A stretch of DNA of 64,000 nucleotides. Origin: Azospirillum oryzae (lineage in GTDB: Bacteria > Pseudomonadota > Alphaproteobacteria > Azospirillales > Azospirillaceae). Numbering within the stretch: the stretch's first letter is position 1; every line of letters begins with the position of its first letter. The DNA lies in the NCBI RefSeq assembly GCF_008364795.1, contig NZ_VTTM01000002.1, positions 898,590 to 962,589 on the forward strand, in the 5' to 3' direction. Both the position numbers and the translations under genes were made by a program. Below are positions 1 through 7,093 of the stretch, in pieces. Below the pieces are notes generated by a model, which worked only from the letters and a program-made list of their open reading frames with translations, ran no database searches and was not told where the DNA came from.

Positions 1-249
1 GCTTTCCTCGCAACCGATGATGATGTCCGCATGCAACTGCGCCGCCGCACGCGCGGCGGTGACCGTCAGGTCGTCGACCGGCATTCCCGGGTCGAAAGTG
101 TGCCTGCCGTCGACATGGTCGCTGAATTCAAGCAGGGAATTCCGGGGGAAGATCGCAAAGACGCGAAATCCTGCCGCTTTCAGCGCGGCGGGCATTCTTG
201 CGGTGCCGTGACGATACATCGCGCAGGACACCAGCAATGCCGTTGGCAT
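1..249 (-). CDS. N-terminal fragment of an unidentified protein (cut by left edge)
   Basis: An open frame starts with ATG at 249 on the minus strand and runs without a stop to position 1, so only the first 83 residues are visible. The N-terminus (MPTALLVSCAMYRHG) looks like the first beta strand of a Rossmann-like or pre-ATP-grasp domain, followed by helix and strand patterns (AALKAAGFRVFAIFP, then ADIIIGCEE). A GAGGG Shine-Dalgarno sequence lies five bases before the ATG. An ATP-grasp enzyme is my best guess because such proteins often begin this way, but no catalytic motif is inside the fragment. I am confident it is a gene and unsure of its function. Confidence 0.6.
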   Translation of the reverse strand, partial: MPTALLVSCAMYRHGTARMPAALKAAGFRVFAIFPRNSLLEFSDHVDGRHTFDPGMPVDDLTVTAARAAAQLHADIIIGCEES

Positions 250-408
250 AAATACCCTCACAGGGTGTGGATAGAGCGAATGCTTTATACTCTGGGCATG
301 TCGACCGCAACCCATTCCGCCTATGCCCCCGACCCCGACGCTTGAGATGGAATCTGCTTTCCGATAGGCATGGGTCCGCACCGCCAACCGTAAGGAAAGC
401 CTGCTGCC

Positions 409-555
409 ATGAGCGACGATCCCGATTGCCTGGGCATGTGCGCCATTGACGGCGACGTCTGTACCGGCTGCGGCCGAACGCTGGACCAGATCAATGCGGC
501 CCTGGACCGTGCCGAAGGCGAAAGCGACGGCGAGACCGCCCGTCCGCCCGCCTGA
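409..555 (+). CDS. DUF1289-like small Cys protein
   Basis: A 48-residue protein with the pattern CLGMCAIDGDVCTGCGRTLDQI near its start. The spacing of four cysteines ending in CxGCGRTxxEI/QI is the hallmark of DUF1289 (Fe-S or zinc-binding-like small proteins of unknown function, common in proteobacteria). AAGGAAAG before the ATG gives a good ribosome binding site. The C-terminal 20 residues are acidic and probably disordered. It stands alone between the left-edge gene on the other strand and a small downstream ORF. The family call rests on the motif only. Confidence 0.65.
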   Translation: MSDDPDCLGMCAIDGDVCTGCGRTLDQINAALDRAEGESDGETARPPA

Positions 556-641
556 AACAGCCGGCCTTCTCCCGCGACGATCTCCGGCCACCGCTGTTTC
601 CTCCTCATCGCCAGTCGGAAAAACGACCGAGGAGCAGCAAG

Positions 642-800
642 ATGGCCGACCAGCCCAACCAGAATCCAGCCGACGCCGACCGCAGCGAATCGCCGCAGAA
701 GCCTGCCGACAAGGCCGGTGGCGGCAAGATCAGCCGCGTCACCGAGAAGGCCCAGGAGGAGGCGGCCAAGGAGCGCGCCCGCGAAGGTGGCTATCAGTAG
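642..800 (+). CDS. small hydrophilic hypothetical protein
   Basis: A 52-residue, highly charged protein rich in Pro, Ala, Asp, Glu, Lys and Arg (starts MADQPNQNPADADRSE; ends EERAREGG-like and YQ). It has no hydrophobic segment and no cysteine, and is probably disordered at the N-terminus with one helix (ISRVTEKAQEEAAKERA). GGAGCAGC lies just before the ATG. A strong stem-loop terminator follows at 840-880, which supports real expression. No family recognised. It is similar in character, not in sequence, to the 64-residue protein at 43386-43580. Confidence 0.55.
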   Translation: MADQPNQNPADADRSESPQKPADKAGGGKISRVTEKAQEEAAKERAREGGYQ

Positions 801-828
801 GCGGACACCGGCAGTAGGCGGACACCGG
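795..828 (+). repeat. 17-bp perfect tandem duplication over a stop codon
   Basis: The 17-mer CAGTAGGCGGACACCGG occurs twice back to back (795-811 and 812-828). The first copy contains the TAG stop of the small gene at 642-800, so the duplication repeats the gene's last codon and stop in the same phase-shifted context. It looks like a recent slippage or short tandem duplication event. Confidence 0.8.
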
Positions 829-839
829 CCGAAGGCAGG

Positions 840-880
840 ACGGCCCGGCTCCCGGCGAGGGAGGCCGGGCCGTTTCGTTT
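840..880 (+). terminator. intrinsic terminator after small gene
   Basis: A perfect 10-bp stem (ACGGCCCGGC at 840-849 with GCCGGGCCGT at 864-873) closes a 14-base loop and is followed by TTCGTTTT. It lies 40 bases after the stop of the gene at 642-800 and in front of the next gene's promoter. Confidence 0.75.
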
Positions 881-907
881 TGGGTGGTGTGGAGCCGCGG
901 ATTGTTT

Positions 908-935
908 TTGAAATGGATTGTTGTATTGTTATGTT
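908..935 (+). promoter_or_regulatory. possible sigma-70 promoter
   Basis: TTGAAA (908-913) and TATGTT (930-935) are separated by 16 bases inside a short AT-rich patch that contrasts with the surrounding GC-rich DNA. Initiation near 942 would give a leader of about 30 bases to the ATG at 972. Based on motif match only. Confidence 0.4.
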
Positions 936-971
936 CCCGCTTGGCGATGTAATCAGGCGGGAAAAACAACC

Positions 972-1970
972 ATGTGCACGGATTTTCTGATCGGGGCGGC
1001 TGATGGAACGATCGTCAACGGCCGCAGCATGGAGTTCGGCATCGACCTGAAGGGCACCCTGATCGTAAGGGCGCCGGGCAAATCGGCCGGACTGGTTGGA
1101 TGGCTGGAGGACAAGCTCCATCTGGTCCCGAAATACGGCTATGTCGGCGTGACCTCATTCGGTCTGCCCATTTGCTCCGATGGCGTGAACAGCCAAGGCC
1201 TGTCCACCGGCGCGCTTTGGCTGCCCGGATCGGAGTATCAGGCGCCCGACTCCAAGGCGACGAACGTCTTCTGCGGGTTCTTCGTCGATTGGCTTCTGGG
1301 CAACTGCGCCACGGTGGCGGAGGTCCGGCAGGCGCTGGAAAGCGGCGCGGTCCGGGTCGTCGGCGACCAGTGGGTGGCGAAGGCCGGGCCGTTGCATTTC
1401 CCGGTTCACGATGCCGCCGGCAACAGCATCGTCATCGAATTCCTGGGCGGTCAGCCGGTCATCAGCGACAACCCGGTGAAGGTGCTGACCAACCTGCCGA
1501 CCTTCTCCTGGCATCTGACCAATCTGCAGAACTATGTCAACCTGACCCCTTGGGATGCGGACCCGATGACCGTCGGCGATCTGACCGTCTCCCGTCCCGG
1601 CCATGGGACCGGGCTGGCCGGCCTTCCCGGCAACGCCACGCCGCCCGCCCGCTTCATCCGCACGGCTCTTCTGAAGCAACTCGCCGATCAGCCCGCGACC
1701 GCAGCCGAGGCGCAGAGCCTGGCCTTCCACCTGCTGAACGCCGTCGACATCCCCAAGGGCACGGTGCGCGCCCGCAAGTCCGACGGGGCCGTGGAATGCG
1801 ACTATACCCAGTGGGTGGTGGTGAAGGACCTGACCGACCGCGTCCTCTCCATCCGCATGGCCGCCTCGCCGCTCGCCTGGAGCCTGGACCTGAAGACGGT
1901 GGATTTCGAGAGCATGAACGGCCGGCAGATCGCCATTCCGACCACGATGGCGAACCCGCTGCCGGTGTGA
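972..1970 (+). CDS. choloylglycine hydrolase / penicillin V acylase family (Ntn hydrolase)
   Basis: A 332-residue linear amide C-N hydrolase. The chosen ATG at 972 puts Cys at residue 2; in this Ntn-hydrolase family Met1 is removed and Cys becomes both N-terminus and nucleophile. The start MCTDFLIGAADGTIVNGRSMEF matches the family's opening, with the conserved Arg at 18; Glu21 stands where many relatives have Asp. An upstream in-frame ATG at 918 would bury the Cys and is rejected. Substrate cannot be read from sequence: bile salts, penicillin V and N-acyl homoserine lactones are all known substrates of relatives, and in a soil or plant bacterium a quorum-signal or other amide is plausible. 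No signal peptide, so probably cytoplasmic. Confidence 0.85.
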   Translation: MCTDFLIGAADGTIVNGRSMEFGIDLKGTLIVRAPGKSAGLVGWLEDKLHLVPKYGYVGVTSFGLPICSDGVNSQGLSTGALWLPGSEYQAPDSKATNVFCGFFVDWLLGNCATVAEVRQALESGAVRVVGDQWVAKAGPLHFPVHDAAGNSIVIEFLGGQPVISDNPVKVLTNLPTFSWHLTNLQNYVNLTPWDADPMTVGDLTVSRPGHGTGLAGLPGNATPPARFIRTALLKQLADQPATAAEAQSLAFHLLNAVDIPKGTVRARKSDGAVECDYTQWVVVKDLTDRVLSIRMAASPLAWSLDLKTVDFESMNGRQIAIPTTMANPLPV

Positions 1971-2447
1971 AGACGCCCGCGACGGCGGACTTTGCCGCAC
2001 TCCAACCCGTCGGGTTCCACCGTGGCGGTTTTCTGCTCCGGAACGGCGGAGGCGGTGCATGCGGCCCGGGGGCACGCCACACTTCCCGTAACGGTCGGCG
2101 GAATCCCGCCCACCGAACCGGACCGGCGGTTTCCCGGTTGTCCGGGCCGCAAGCGCCACCAGCATACACCCGTCGGGCGGCCTCGCCCGCCACCGCCGAT
2201 CCCACCGCAGATGATCCAATTCAGAATGGAAGGCTGCGTCCGCAAAGGCCTTGTCATCGCCGCCGGCATGATCGTGCTGGTTTTGTGAAGCACGCGACAT
2301 CGGATGGCGGGCTTGGAGCGTAGGGTCATCCTCGACCTGCCGACCATGGGAGTGCTTACCACCGCCACCTGACGGAATGGTGGGGCGGCAAACTTCCAGG
2401 CGGGCAGAGTGGACCAATCACACCAACGCTGTTCGAGGAGACGAACG
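1971..2447. other. intergenic, no supported gene
   Basis: About 480 bases between the Ntn hydrolase and the next small ORF. Several long frames exist on both strands, but they are rich in Arg and Pro and look like shadows or decayed sequence. No convincing promoter, terminator or RNA structure was identified. Confidence 0.5.
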
Positions 2448-2639
2448 ATGACGAGCGATCTCGCCCTGTCCCGGAGCATCGTCAACGCGGCTGACCTGAT
2501 CGACTGCGTTGCCCAGCGCGAGGCTTACCGCCGCGCCACCGAACTTATCGGACCGTCGTTGGGGCGCATCGGCGGCAACATGGCAGTCGGAATGATGGAT
2601 GGTTTCACCGCGCTGCCGCAGCCTTCGCTTGAAGGCTGA
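2448..2639 (+). CDS. small hypothetical protein
   Basis: A possible 63-residue protein (MTSDLALSRSIVNAADLIDC...) starting at an ATG preceded by GAGGAG about eight bases upstream. The N-terminal half is a plausible amphipathic helical segment and the rest carries Gly and Met-rich sequence (GRIGGNMAVGMMDGF). No family recognised and no conserved neighbours. It could be the remnant of a longer gene, since the surrounding DNA has no other coding content. Confidence 0.35.
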   Translation: MTSDLALSRSIVNAADLIDCVAQREAYRRATELIGPSLGRIGGNMAVGMMDGFTALPQPSLEG

Positions 2640-2799
2640 ACCGGTGGCGCTGGTCGTCTTCATCGAGGAACAGCGGCCCGGCAACATCGCCCCGGCACAA
2701 CCCACCGGGCGGCAGCAATTGCCGACCCGCCCGCAACGCGCGGAGCTTGCGTTATCGATGCCAATGCCGGCGACGTTCGCGACAACCCGCAAGAGAGCC

Positions 2800-2830
2800 G
2801 GGCCATGAGGGAATTCCTCCCCCATGGCCC
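2800..2830 (-). terminator. stem-loop after flgH
   Basis: GGGCCATG (2800-2807) and CATGGCCC (2823-2830) form an 8-bp perfect stem with additional pairing in the loop (GGGAA/TTCC). It sits 30 bases past the flgH stop in the direction of transcription. There is no clear T run, so the terminator role is tentative. Confidence 0.4.
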
Positions 2831-2859
2831 AACTTCCGCAACCGTTAGGCAGGGCGTCC

Positions 2860-3624
2860 TCAGAACGGCATGATGATGTCGTACAGCTGCTGGCCGTAGC
2901 GCGGCTGCTGGACGTCGGTGATCTGGCCGCGGCCGCCGTAGGAGATGCGGGCCTCGGCGATCTTCTCGTAGCTGATGGTGTTCTGCGCGGTGATGTCCTC
3001 GGGGCGGATCACGCCGTGGATTTGCAGGTCGCGCAGTTCGTAATTCACGCGGACTTCCTGGTGCCCCTGGATGACCAGGTTGCCGTTGGGCAGGGTCTGG
3101 GTCACCAGCGCCGCCACCTTCAGCTCGATCTTCTCGTTGCGGTCGACCGAGCCCTTGCCGTCGTTCGAGGTGTCGCTCGACAGGTCCACCAGGCTGGCGG
3201 CCGAGGCGCCGGCCGGCAGGACGCGGCTCAGCGTGGCGCCTTCCAGGCCGAACAGGTTCGGCATGCCGGCCTTTTCGGTGTTGGCGCGCGACCGCTTGCT
3301 CTCGTTCGACAGCTTGGCCTGGTCGGCGATGGAGATGTTGATGGTCAGGATGTCGCCGACCTTGGCCGCGCGCTGGTCCTTGAAGAAGGCCTTCGCGCCG
3401 GTCCGCCACAGCGAGTTCGGATTGCGCTCCGTCGGCAGCGGGGTCGGCATCGGCAGGCTGACCGGCTGGTAGCCGGTGCGGGCCTGCGGGTCCTGGATGC
3501 TGCTCATCTCCGGAGCCTTGCCGATGTCGGCGATGCGCGAAGCGGCGCCGCAGGCGGTCAGCGAGGTGGCGGCGGCGGCGATCATCGCGAAGCGGATCAG
3601 GCGGGTGGTCTTGGTGGCGTACAT
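2860..3624 (-). CDS. flgH: flagellar L-ring lipoprotein FlgH
   Basis: A 254-residue outer-membrane lipoprotein that forms the L ring around the flagellar rod. It has a signal peptide ending in a lipobox (LTAC) with lipidated Cys25, then the conserved FlgH signatures: NSLWRTGAKAFFKDQRAAKVGDILTI near residues 70-95, VTQTLPNGNLVIQGHQEVRVNYELRDLQI and GVIRPEDITAQNTI. Length is close to the family norm. It is the last gene of the leftward operon flgF-flgG-flgA-flgH, 13 bases after flgA. The partner flgI (P ring) is not in this window. Confidence 0.96.
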   Translation of the reverse strand: MYATKTTRLIRFAMIAAAATSLTACGAASRIADIGKAPEMSSIQDPQARTGYQPVSLPMPTPLPTERNPNSLWRTGAKAFFKDQRAAKVGDILTINISIADQAKLSNESKRSRANTEKAGMPNLFGLEGATLSRVLPAGASAASLVDLSSDTSNDGKGSVDRNEKIELKVAALVTQTLPNGNLVIQGHQEVRVNYELRDLQIHGVIRPEDITAQNTISYEKIAEARISYGGRGQITDVQQPRYGQQLYDIIMPF

Positions 3625-3637
3625 TGGAGCTTTCTCC

Positions 3638-4429
3638 TTACTGCGCGATGATGCCGGGCTTTGCCACGGCGACGACGTTGGGGCCTGCGACCGTCGCTTC
3701 GACGATGCGGTTGGATTGGGTGTTCACGACGCGGATGACCTCGCCCTTGCCGCCGTCCTGCAGGGCCTTGCCCTGGGTGGTCAGCGTCATGGCGGGGGTG
3801 GTCAGGGTGATGGTGACCATCGAGCCCTTGTCGACCATGCGCGGCGATTGCAGGTCGCGCAGGCGGACCGGCTGGTTGGTCGACACGCCGCGCTTCGGCG
3901 TCATGCCGATCAGCTGCGCGTCGGTGGCGGCGGTGTCGCTGGTGGTCTGGTCGGCACGCACGTCCTGCCAGTCGATGTCGCCCGGGCCGATGATGTCGCC
4001 GGGGATGATCCGGCGCGACAGCACCGGGATCTGCACCACGCCGAAGGCGCGGCCCGAAACCGGCAGACGGACCTGGCTGCCGGTCACCACGATCTCCGCC
4101 GCGAAGCGGCCCTGGACCGGACTGTAATAGAGATTCTCCACCGCCAGCCCGCCGGCGCCCTGCGGCGCGCGCAGTTCCACCGCGCGGCTGTCCAGCTCCA
4201 TCTGCAGCCGGCCGGCGGTGATGACCCGCGACAGCGCGTCGGACAGAACAGCCTCGACATGCGGCATGCCATAGACCACGTCGGGCGCCGGACCGGAGCC
4301 CGCTACGGTCGCCGTCGACACCGACGCCGCGGCTGCCGGCGCCATGCCGACGCCCATGACCGGAACGGTCATCAGGGCGGCGCCGAGGATCAGGGCGGGA
4401 AGGCGGCGGGTGGCGAGGTGGCGGATCAT
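3638..4429 (-). CDS. flgA: FlgA, P-ring assembly chaperone
   Basis: A 263-residue periplasmic protein that assists assembly of the FlgI P ring. The ATG at 4429 gives a good Sec signal peptide (MIRHLATRRLPALILGAAL... AAAA). The upstream in-frame GTG at 4483 lies seven bases after the flgG stop but would add 18 charged residues before the signal sequence, so I prefer 4429. The C-terminal SAF/ChapFlgA domain is visible (IPVLSRRIIPGDIIGPGDIDWQDVRA; QLIGMTPKRGVSTNQPVRLRDLQSPRMVDKGSMVTITL). It sits between flgG and flgH. Confidence 0.93.
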   Translation of the reverse strand: MIRHLATRRLPALILGAALMTVPVMGVGMAPAAAASVSTATVAGSGPAPDVVYGMPHVEAVLSDALSRVITAGRLQMELDSRAVELRAPQGAGGLAVENLYYSPVQGRFAAEIVVTGSQVRLPVSGRAFGVVQIPVLSRRIIPGDIIGPGDIDWQDVRADQTTSDTAATDAQLIGMTPKRGVSTNQPVRLRDLQSPRMVDKGSMVTITLTTPAMTLTTQGKALQDGGKGEVIRVVNTQSNRIVEATVAGPNVVAVAKPGIIAQ

Positions 4430-4489
4430 GGCGGTGGTTCCCGATGTGAAGGCTGAAGCGAAGCGCCGGCAGCGTTGCGTCACGCGGCG

Positions 4490-5275
4490 TTACTTCATCT
4501 GGCTGGCCTGCTGCATCATCTCGTCGGTGGTCTTGATGACCTTTGAATTCATCTCGTAGGCGCGCTGGGCGGTGATCAGGGTGGTGATCTCCTGCACGAC
4601 GTTGACGTTGGAGGTCTCCAGCGCGCCCTGGGTGACGCGGCCGAAACCGGGGCCGCCGGGGTTTCCGGTCACCGCCTGGCCGGACGCGCCGGATTCCATG
4701 AACAGGTTGTCGCCGGTGGCTTCCAGGCCGGCGGCGTTGGCGAAGGTGGCGAGTTGGAGCTGGCCGACATTCTGCGTCGCCGTCTGGCCGTCCAGCTTCA
4801 CCAGCACCTCGCCCGACGAGTTGATGGAGATGTCCACCGCGTTGGTCGGGATGGTGATGTTCGGTTGGACCGGATAGCCGTCGGCGGTGACGATCACGCC
4901 TTCCGGCGACAGCTTGAAGTTGCCGGCGCGGGTATAGGCGGTGTCGCCGCTGGGCAGCGTCACCTGGAAGTAGCCCGAGCCGTTGATCGCCACGTCCAGC
5001 TTGTTGTCGGTGATGTTCAGGTTGCCCTGTTCCAGCACGCGGGCCACCGCGGCGACACGCACGCCGGCACCCACCTGCACGCCGGTCGGCACCACGGTGC
5101 CGGCATCCGACGAGGTCGAGCCGATACGGCGGAAATTCTGGTACAACAGGTCCTGGAACTCGGCCCGCTGCTTCTTGTAGCCGGTGGTGGTCGAGTTGGC
5201 GATGTTGTTGGAGATCGTCTCGACGTTGAGCTGCTGGGCGATCATGCCGGTGGCGCCGATGGCGAGGCTGCGCAT
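4490..5275 (-). CDS. flgG: flagellar distal rod protein FlgG
   Basis: A 261-residue rod protein. The N-terminus (MRSLAIGATGMIAQQLNVETISNNIANS then TTGYKKQRAEFQDL) and C-terminus (SNVNVVQEITTLITAQRAYEMNSKVIKTTDEMM) are the paired axial-protein helices that form the coiled coil of the rod. The length equals that of enteric FlgG. It is exported without a cleaved signal by the flagellar type III apparatus. It follows flgF by 30 bases in the sigma-54-dependent operon. Confidence 0.97.
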   Translation of the reverse strand: MRSLAIGATGMIAQQLNVETISNNIANSTTTGYKKQRAEFQDLLYQNFRRIGSTSSDAGTVVPTGVQVGAGVRVAAVARVLEQGNLNITDNKLDVAINGSGYFQVTLPSGDTAYTRAGNFKLSPEGVIVTADGYPVQPNITIPTNAVDISINSSGEVLVKLDGQTATQNVGQLQLATFANAAGLEATGDNLFMESGASGQAVTGNPGGPGFGRVTQGALETSNVNVVQEITTLITAQRAYEMNSKVIKTTDEMMQQASQMK

Positions 5276-5305
5276 TGTGGTCTTCTCCTCTCGTCGTCGG
5301 TCTGG

Positions 5306-6028
5306 TTAGGCGCTACGGCCCAGACGCTGGATCATCGTGCGGATACGTTCGTGCTCGTTTTCGATCATCCGCTGGGCGGACATGTACTGACGCTGGATTT
5401 CGATCATCTGCGTCATCTCGACCACGGGCTTCACGTTCGAACCTTCTAGCAAACCCTGTGCCACTTTCGTCTCGGCCGGGGCCGGCTCCGGCTGCTCGTC
5501 GCTGACGTACAGGCCGTTGCCGACCTCGGTCATCAGCTGCTCGTTCTTGAAGGTGACGATGTTCAGCTTGCCGACCGGGCCCAGTTCGGTGGCGACGGTG
5601 CCGTCGCCGCTGACCTTCACGTCGCCGGTGCCGGCCGGGATGGTGATGGGCTGGCCATTGTTGGCAAGGACCGGCAGGCCGCCGGCATCCACCAGCTGGC
5701 GCTGGTCGTTCAGGCGGAAATTGCCGGCTCGGGTGTAGCGGGGGCCGCTGGCGGTATCGACGGTAAAGTAACCCTGGCCGGTCAGCGCCAGATCCAGCGG
5801 GTTGCCGGTCTGGGTCATGGCGCCGTTGGCGAGGTCGCGCACCACCGCGCGGTCCTGGACGAAGCTGACCTTCTCGTGCAGGCCGGGCTTTTCCAGGAAT
5901 TCGGTGAACATCATCCGCTGGTTCTTGTAGCCGGTCGTGTTCATGTTCGCGATGTTGTTCGACGTCACGTCCAGCTGGCGTTGCAGCGCCATCTGGCGCG
6001 ACAGGGCGACGTAGATCGAATTTTCCAT
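5306..6028 (-). CDS. flgF: flagellar proximal rod protein FlgF
   Basis: A 240-residue rod protein and first gene of the leftward operon. N-terminal axial motif (ALSRQMALQRQLDVTSNNIANMNTTGYK) and C-terminal helix (GSNVKPVVEMTQMIEIQRQYMSAQRMIENEHER) are typical of FlgF. The GLLEGSNVKPVVEM segment distinguishes it from FlgG. A sigma-54 promoter lies about 63-79 bases upstream of the ATG. Confidence 0.96.
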   Translation of the reverse strand: MENSIYVALSRQMALQRQLDVTSNNIANMNTTGYKNQRMMFTEFLEKPGLHEKVSFVQDRAVVRDLANGAMTQTGNPLDLALTGQGYFTVDTASGPRYTRAGNFRLNDQRQLVDAGGLPVLANNGQPITIPAGTGDVKVSGDGTVATELGPVGKLNIVTFKNEQLMTEVGNGLYVSDEQPEPAPAETKVAQGLLEGSNVKPVVEMTQMIEIQRQYMSAQRMIENEHERIRTMIQRLGRSA

Positions 6029-6516
6029 CTTGCGGCCTCTTCACCTTGCGAACGGATCGGGCGACAGCGTCCGACCGGCGAAAAGGGTGTTGCAGGCGGC
6101 GTGCCAACTTCGGCAAGCGCTGGGAATCCGGGGAGTCCGGGCAAGGCGGGGGCATTCCCGCCGAATGGGGCAGGCGATGCCGGGCAGAATCTGCCGGGGT
6201 AGGGGCGCTCCTTGCCGGGTTGGACCGGGCAAGACTCTCCCGTTCCCGCCGCATGGTCGGTGCGGCGGGGCGATGGACCACGGCCCCGCCGGTCCCAGGG
6301 GGATCGCGGGCGGTCACGGTCGGACTCCGGACGCGGAGTGCCAAGCAGCCCCAATCAAGAACCGTGCCGAAAAGGTGACAGAGGGGGGAAACCTGCCCGT
6401 CCGGGGCGGTCCATTCCCCACTCGAAAGGAGTTATTAACTATCCCAAAAGTAGCTTTGACCGTGTCAGGCGGCGCATGCCTGAGCCGTTGCGTACCTCGA
6501 ACGATCCCAGGATGTC
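6029..6516. other. divergent flagellar control region
   Basis: About 490 bases separate flgF (leftward) from fliL (rightward). It holds the sigma-54 promoter for flgF and several copies of CGGCAAG/CGGGCAAG-like motifs (6111-6117, 6138-6145, 6226-6233, and the reverse form at 6211-6218). The last two form an inverted repeat. These lie upstream of the flgF promoter, where an enhancer-binding activator such as FlbD would bind. No equally good promoter was found for fliL, although 6421-6460 is the most AT-rich part. No coding content is supported. Confidence 0.6.
6091..6107 (-). promoter_or_regulatory. sigma-54 (RpoN) promoter for flgFGAH
   Basis: Read on the minus strand the element is TTGGCACGCCGCCTGCA. 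The -24 box TTGGCACG is perfect, the -12 box CTGCA differs from TTGCA at one base, and the invariant GG and GC are exactly ten bases apart. Transcription would start near 6080, about 50 bases before flgF. Sigma-54 control of rod and ring genes with the activator FlbD is established in Caulobacter. Confidence 0.85.
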
Positions 6517-7065
6517 ATGGCTGCCGAAACCGACGCCGGTGAACTGACCGACGGCCTGCCCCGGAAGAAATTCAGCGGCAAGAAACTGGTCCTGTTCGTC
6601 GTTCTTCCCCTGGTCCTGCTGATCGGCGCCGGTGCCGGCGTCTATTTCTCCGGCCTGCTCGACAGCTTTCTGGGGAAGGAGAAGCCGGCGGAGGAGGGCG
6701 AACACGCCGCCGCCGAGGGTGAGCACGGGGCGGAGCCCGGCAAGGCCGATCCGCATGCGGCACCGATCTTCTATGATCTGCCGGACATGTTGGTGAACCT
6801 GAACACCGGCAACAAGCGTCCGGCCTTCCTGAAGATCAAGATCTCCATCCAGCTGTCGAAGCCGGAGGATGTCGGTGCGGTGGAGCATGTGCTGCCGCGC
6901 ATCATCGACAATTTCCAGGTCTACCTGCGCGAATTGCGGCTGGAGGACCTGCGCGGGTCGGCCGGCATGTACCGGCTGCGCCAGGAACTGCTGCTGCGCA
7001 TCACCGCCGCCGCTTTTCCGGTGAAGGTGAAGGACGTGCTGTTCAAGGAAATGCTGGTCCAGTGA
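6517..7065 (+). CDS. fliL: flagellar basal body-associated protein FliL
   Basis: A 182-residue single-pass inner-membrane protein that surrounds the stator in flagellar motors. A short basic cytoplasmic N-terminus is followed by one membrane helix (KLVLFVVLPLVLLIGAGAGVYFSG, about 23-46), an acidic His-rich linker (EEGEHAAAEGEHGAEPGK) and the periplasmic FliL domain (FYDLPDMLVNLNT... KIKISIQLSKPEDVGAVEHVLPRIIDNFQVYLRELR). AGGA precedes the ATG by five bases. First gene of the rightward operon, 28 bases before fliM. Confidence 0.93.
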   Translation: MAAETDAGELTDGLPRKKFSGKKLVLFVVLPLVLLIGAGAGVYFSGLLDSFLGKEKPAEEGEHAAAEGEHGAEPGKADPHAAPIFYDLPDMLVNLNTGNKRPAFLKIKISIQLSKPEDVGAVEHVLPRIIDNFQVYLRELRLEDLRGSAGMYRLRQELLLRITAAAFPVKVKDVLFKEMLVQ

Positions 7066-7093
7066 GGGCCCGGGCAGCTGGGGATAAGGGCCG

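Noticed and set aside
1990-2180. Possible riboswitch on the minus strand in the gap after the Ntn hydrolase
   Set aside because: Some stretches recall cobalamin-riboswitch pieces, but the conserved B12 box is missing and no downstream gene fits.
1155-2417. Long minus-strand frame (420 residues) antisense to the Ntn hydrolase
   Set aside because: Rich in Arg, Gly, His and Pro with no motif; it mirrors the codon bias of the real gene on the other strand.
6201-6215. Possible sigma-54 promoter on the plus strand for fliL (AGGGGCGCTCCTTGC)
   Set aside because: The -12 box TTGC and GG-N10-GC spacing fit, but the -24 box (AGGGGC versus TGGCAC) is poor and it lies 300 bases from fliL.
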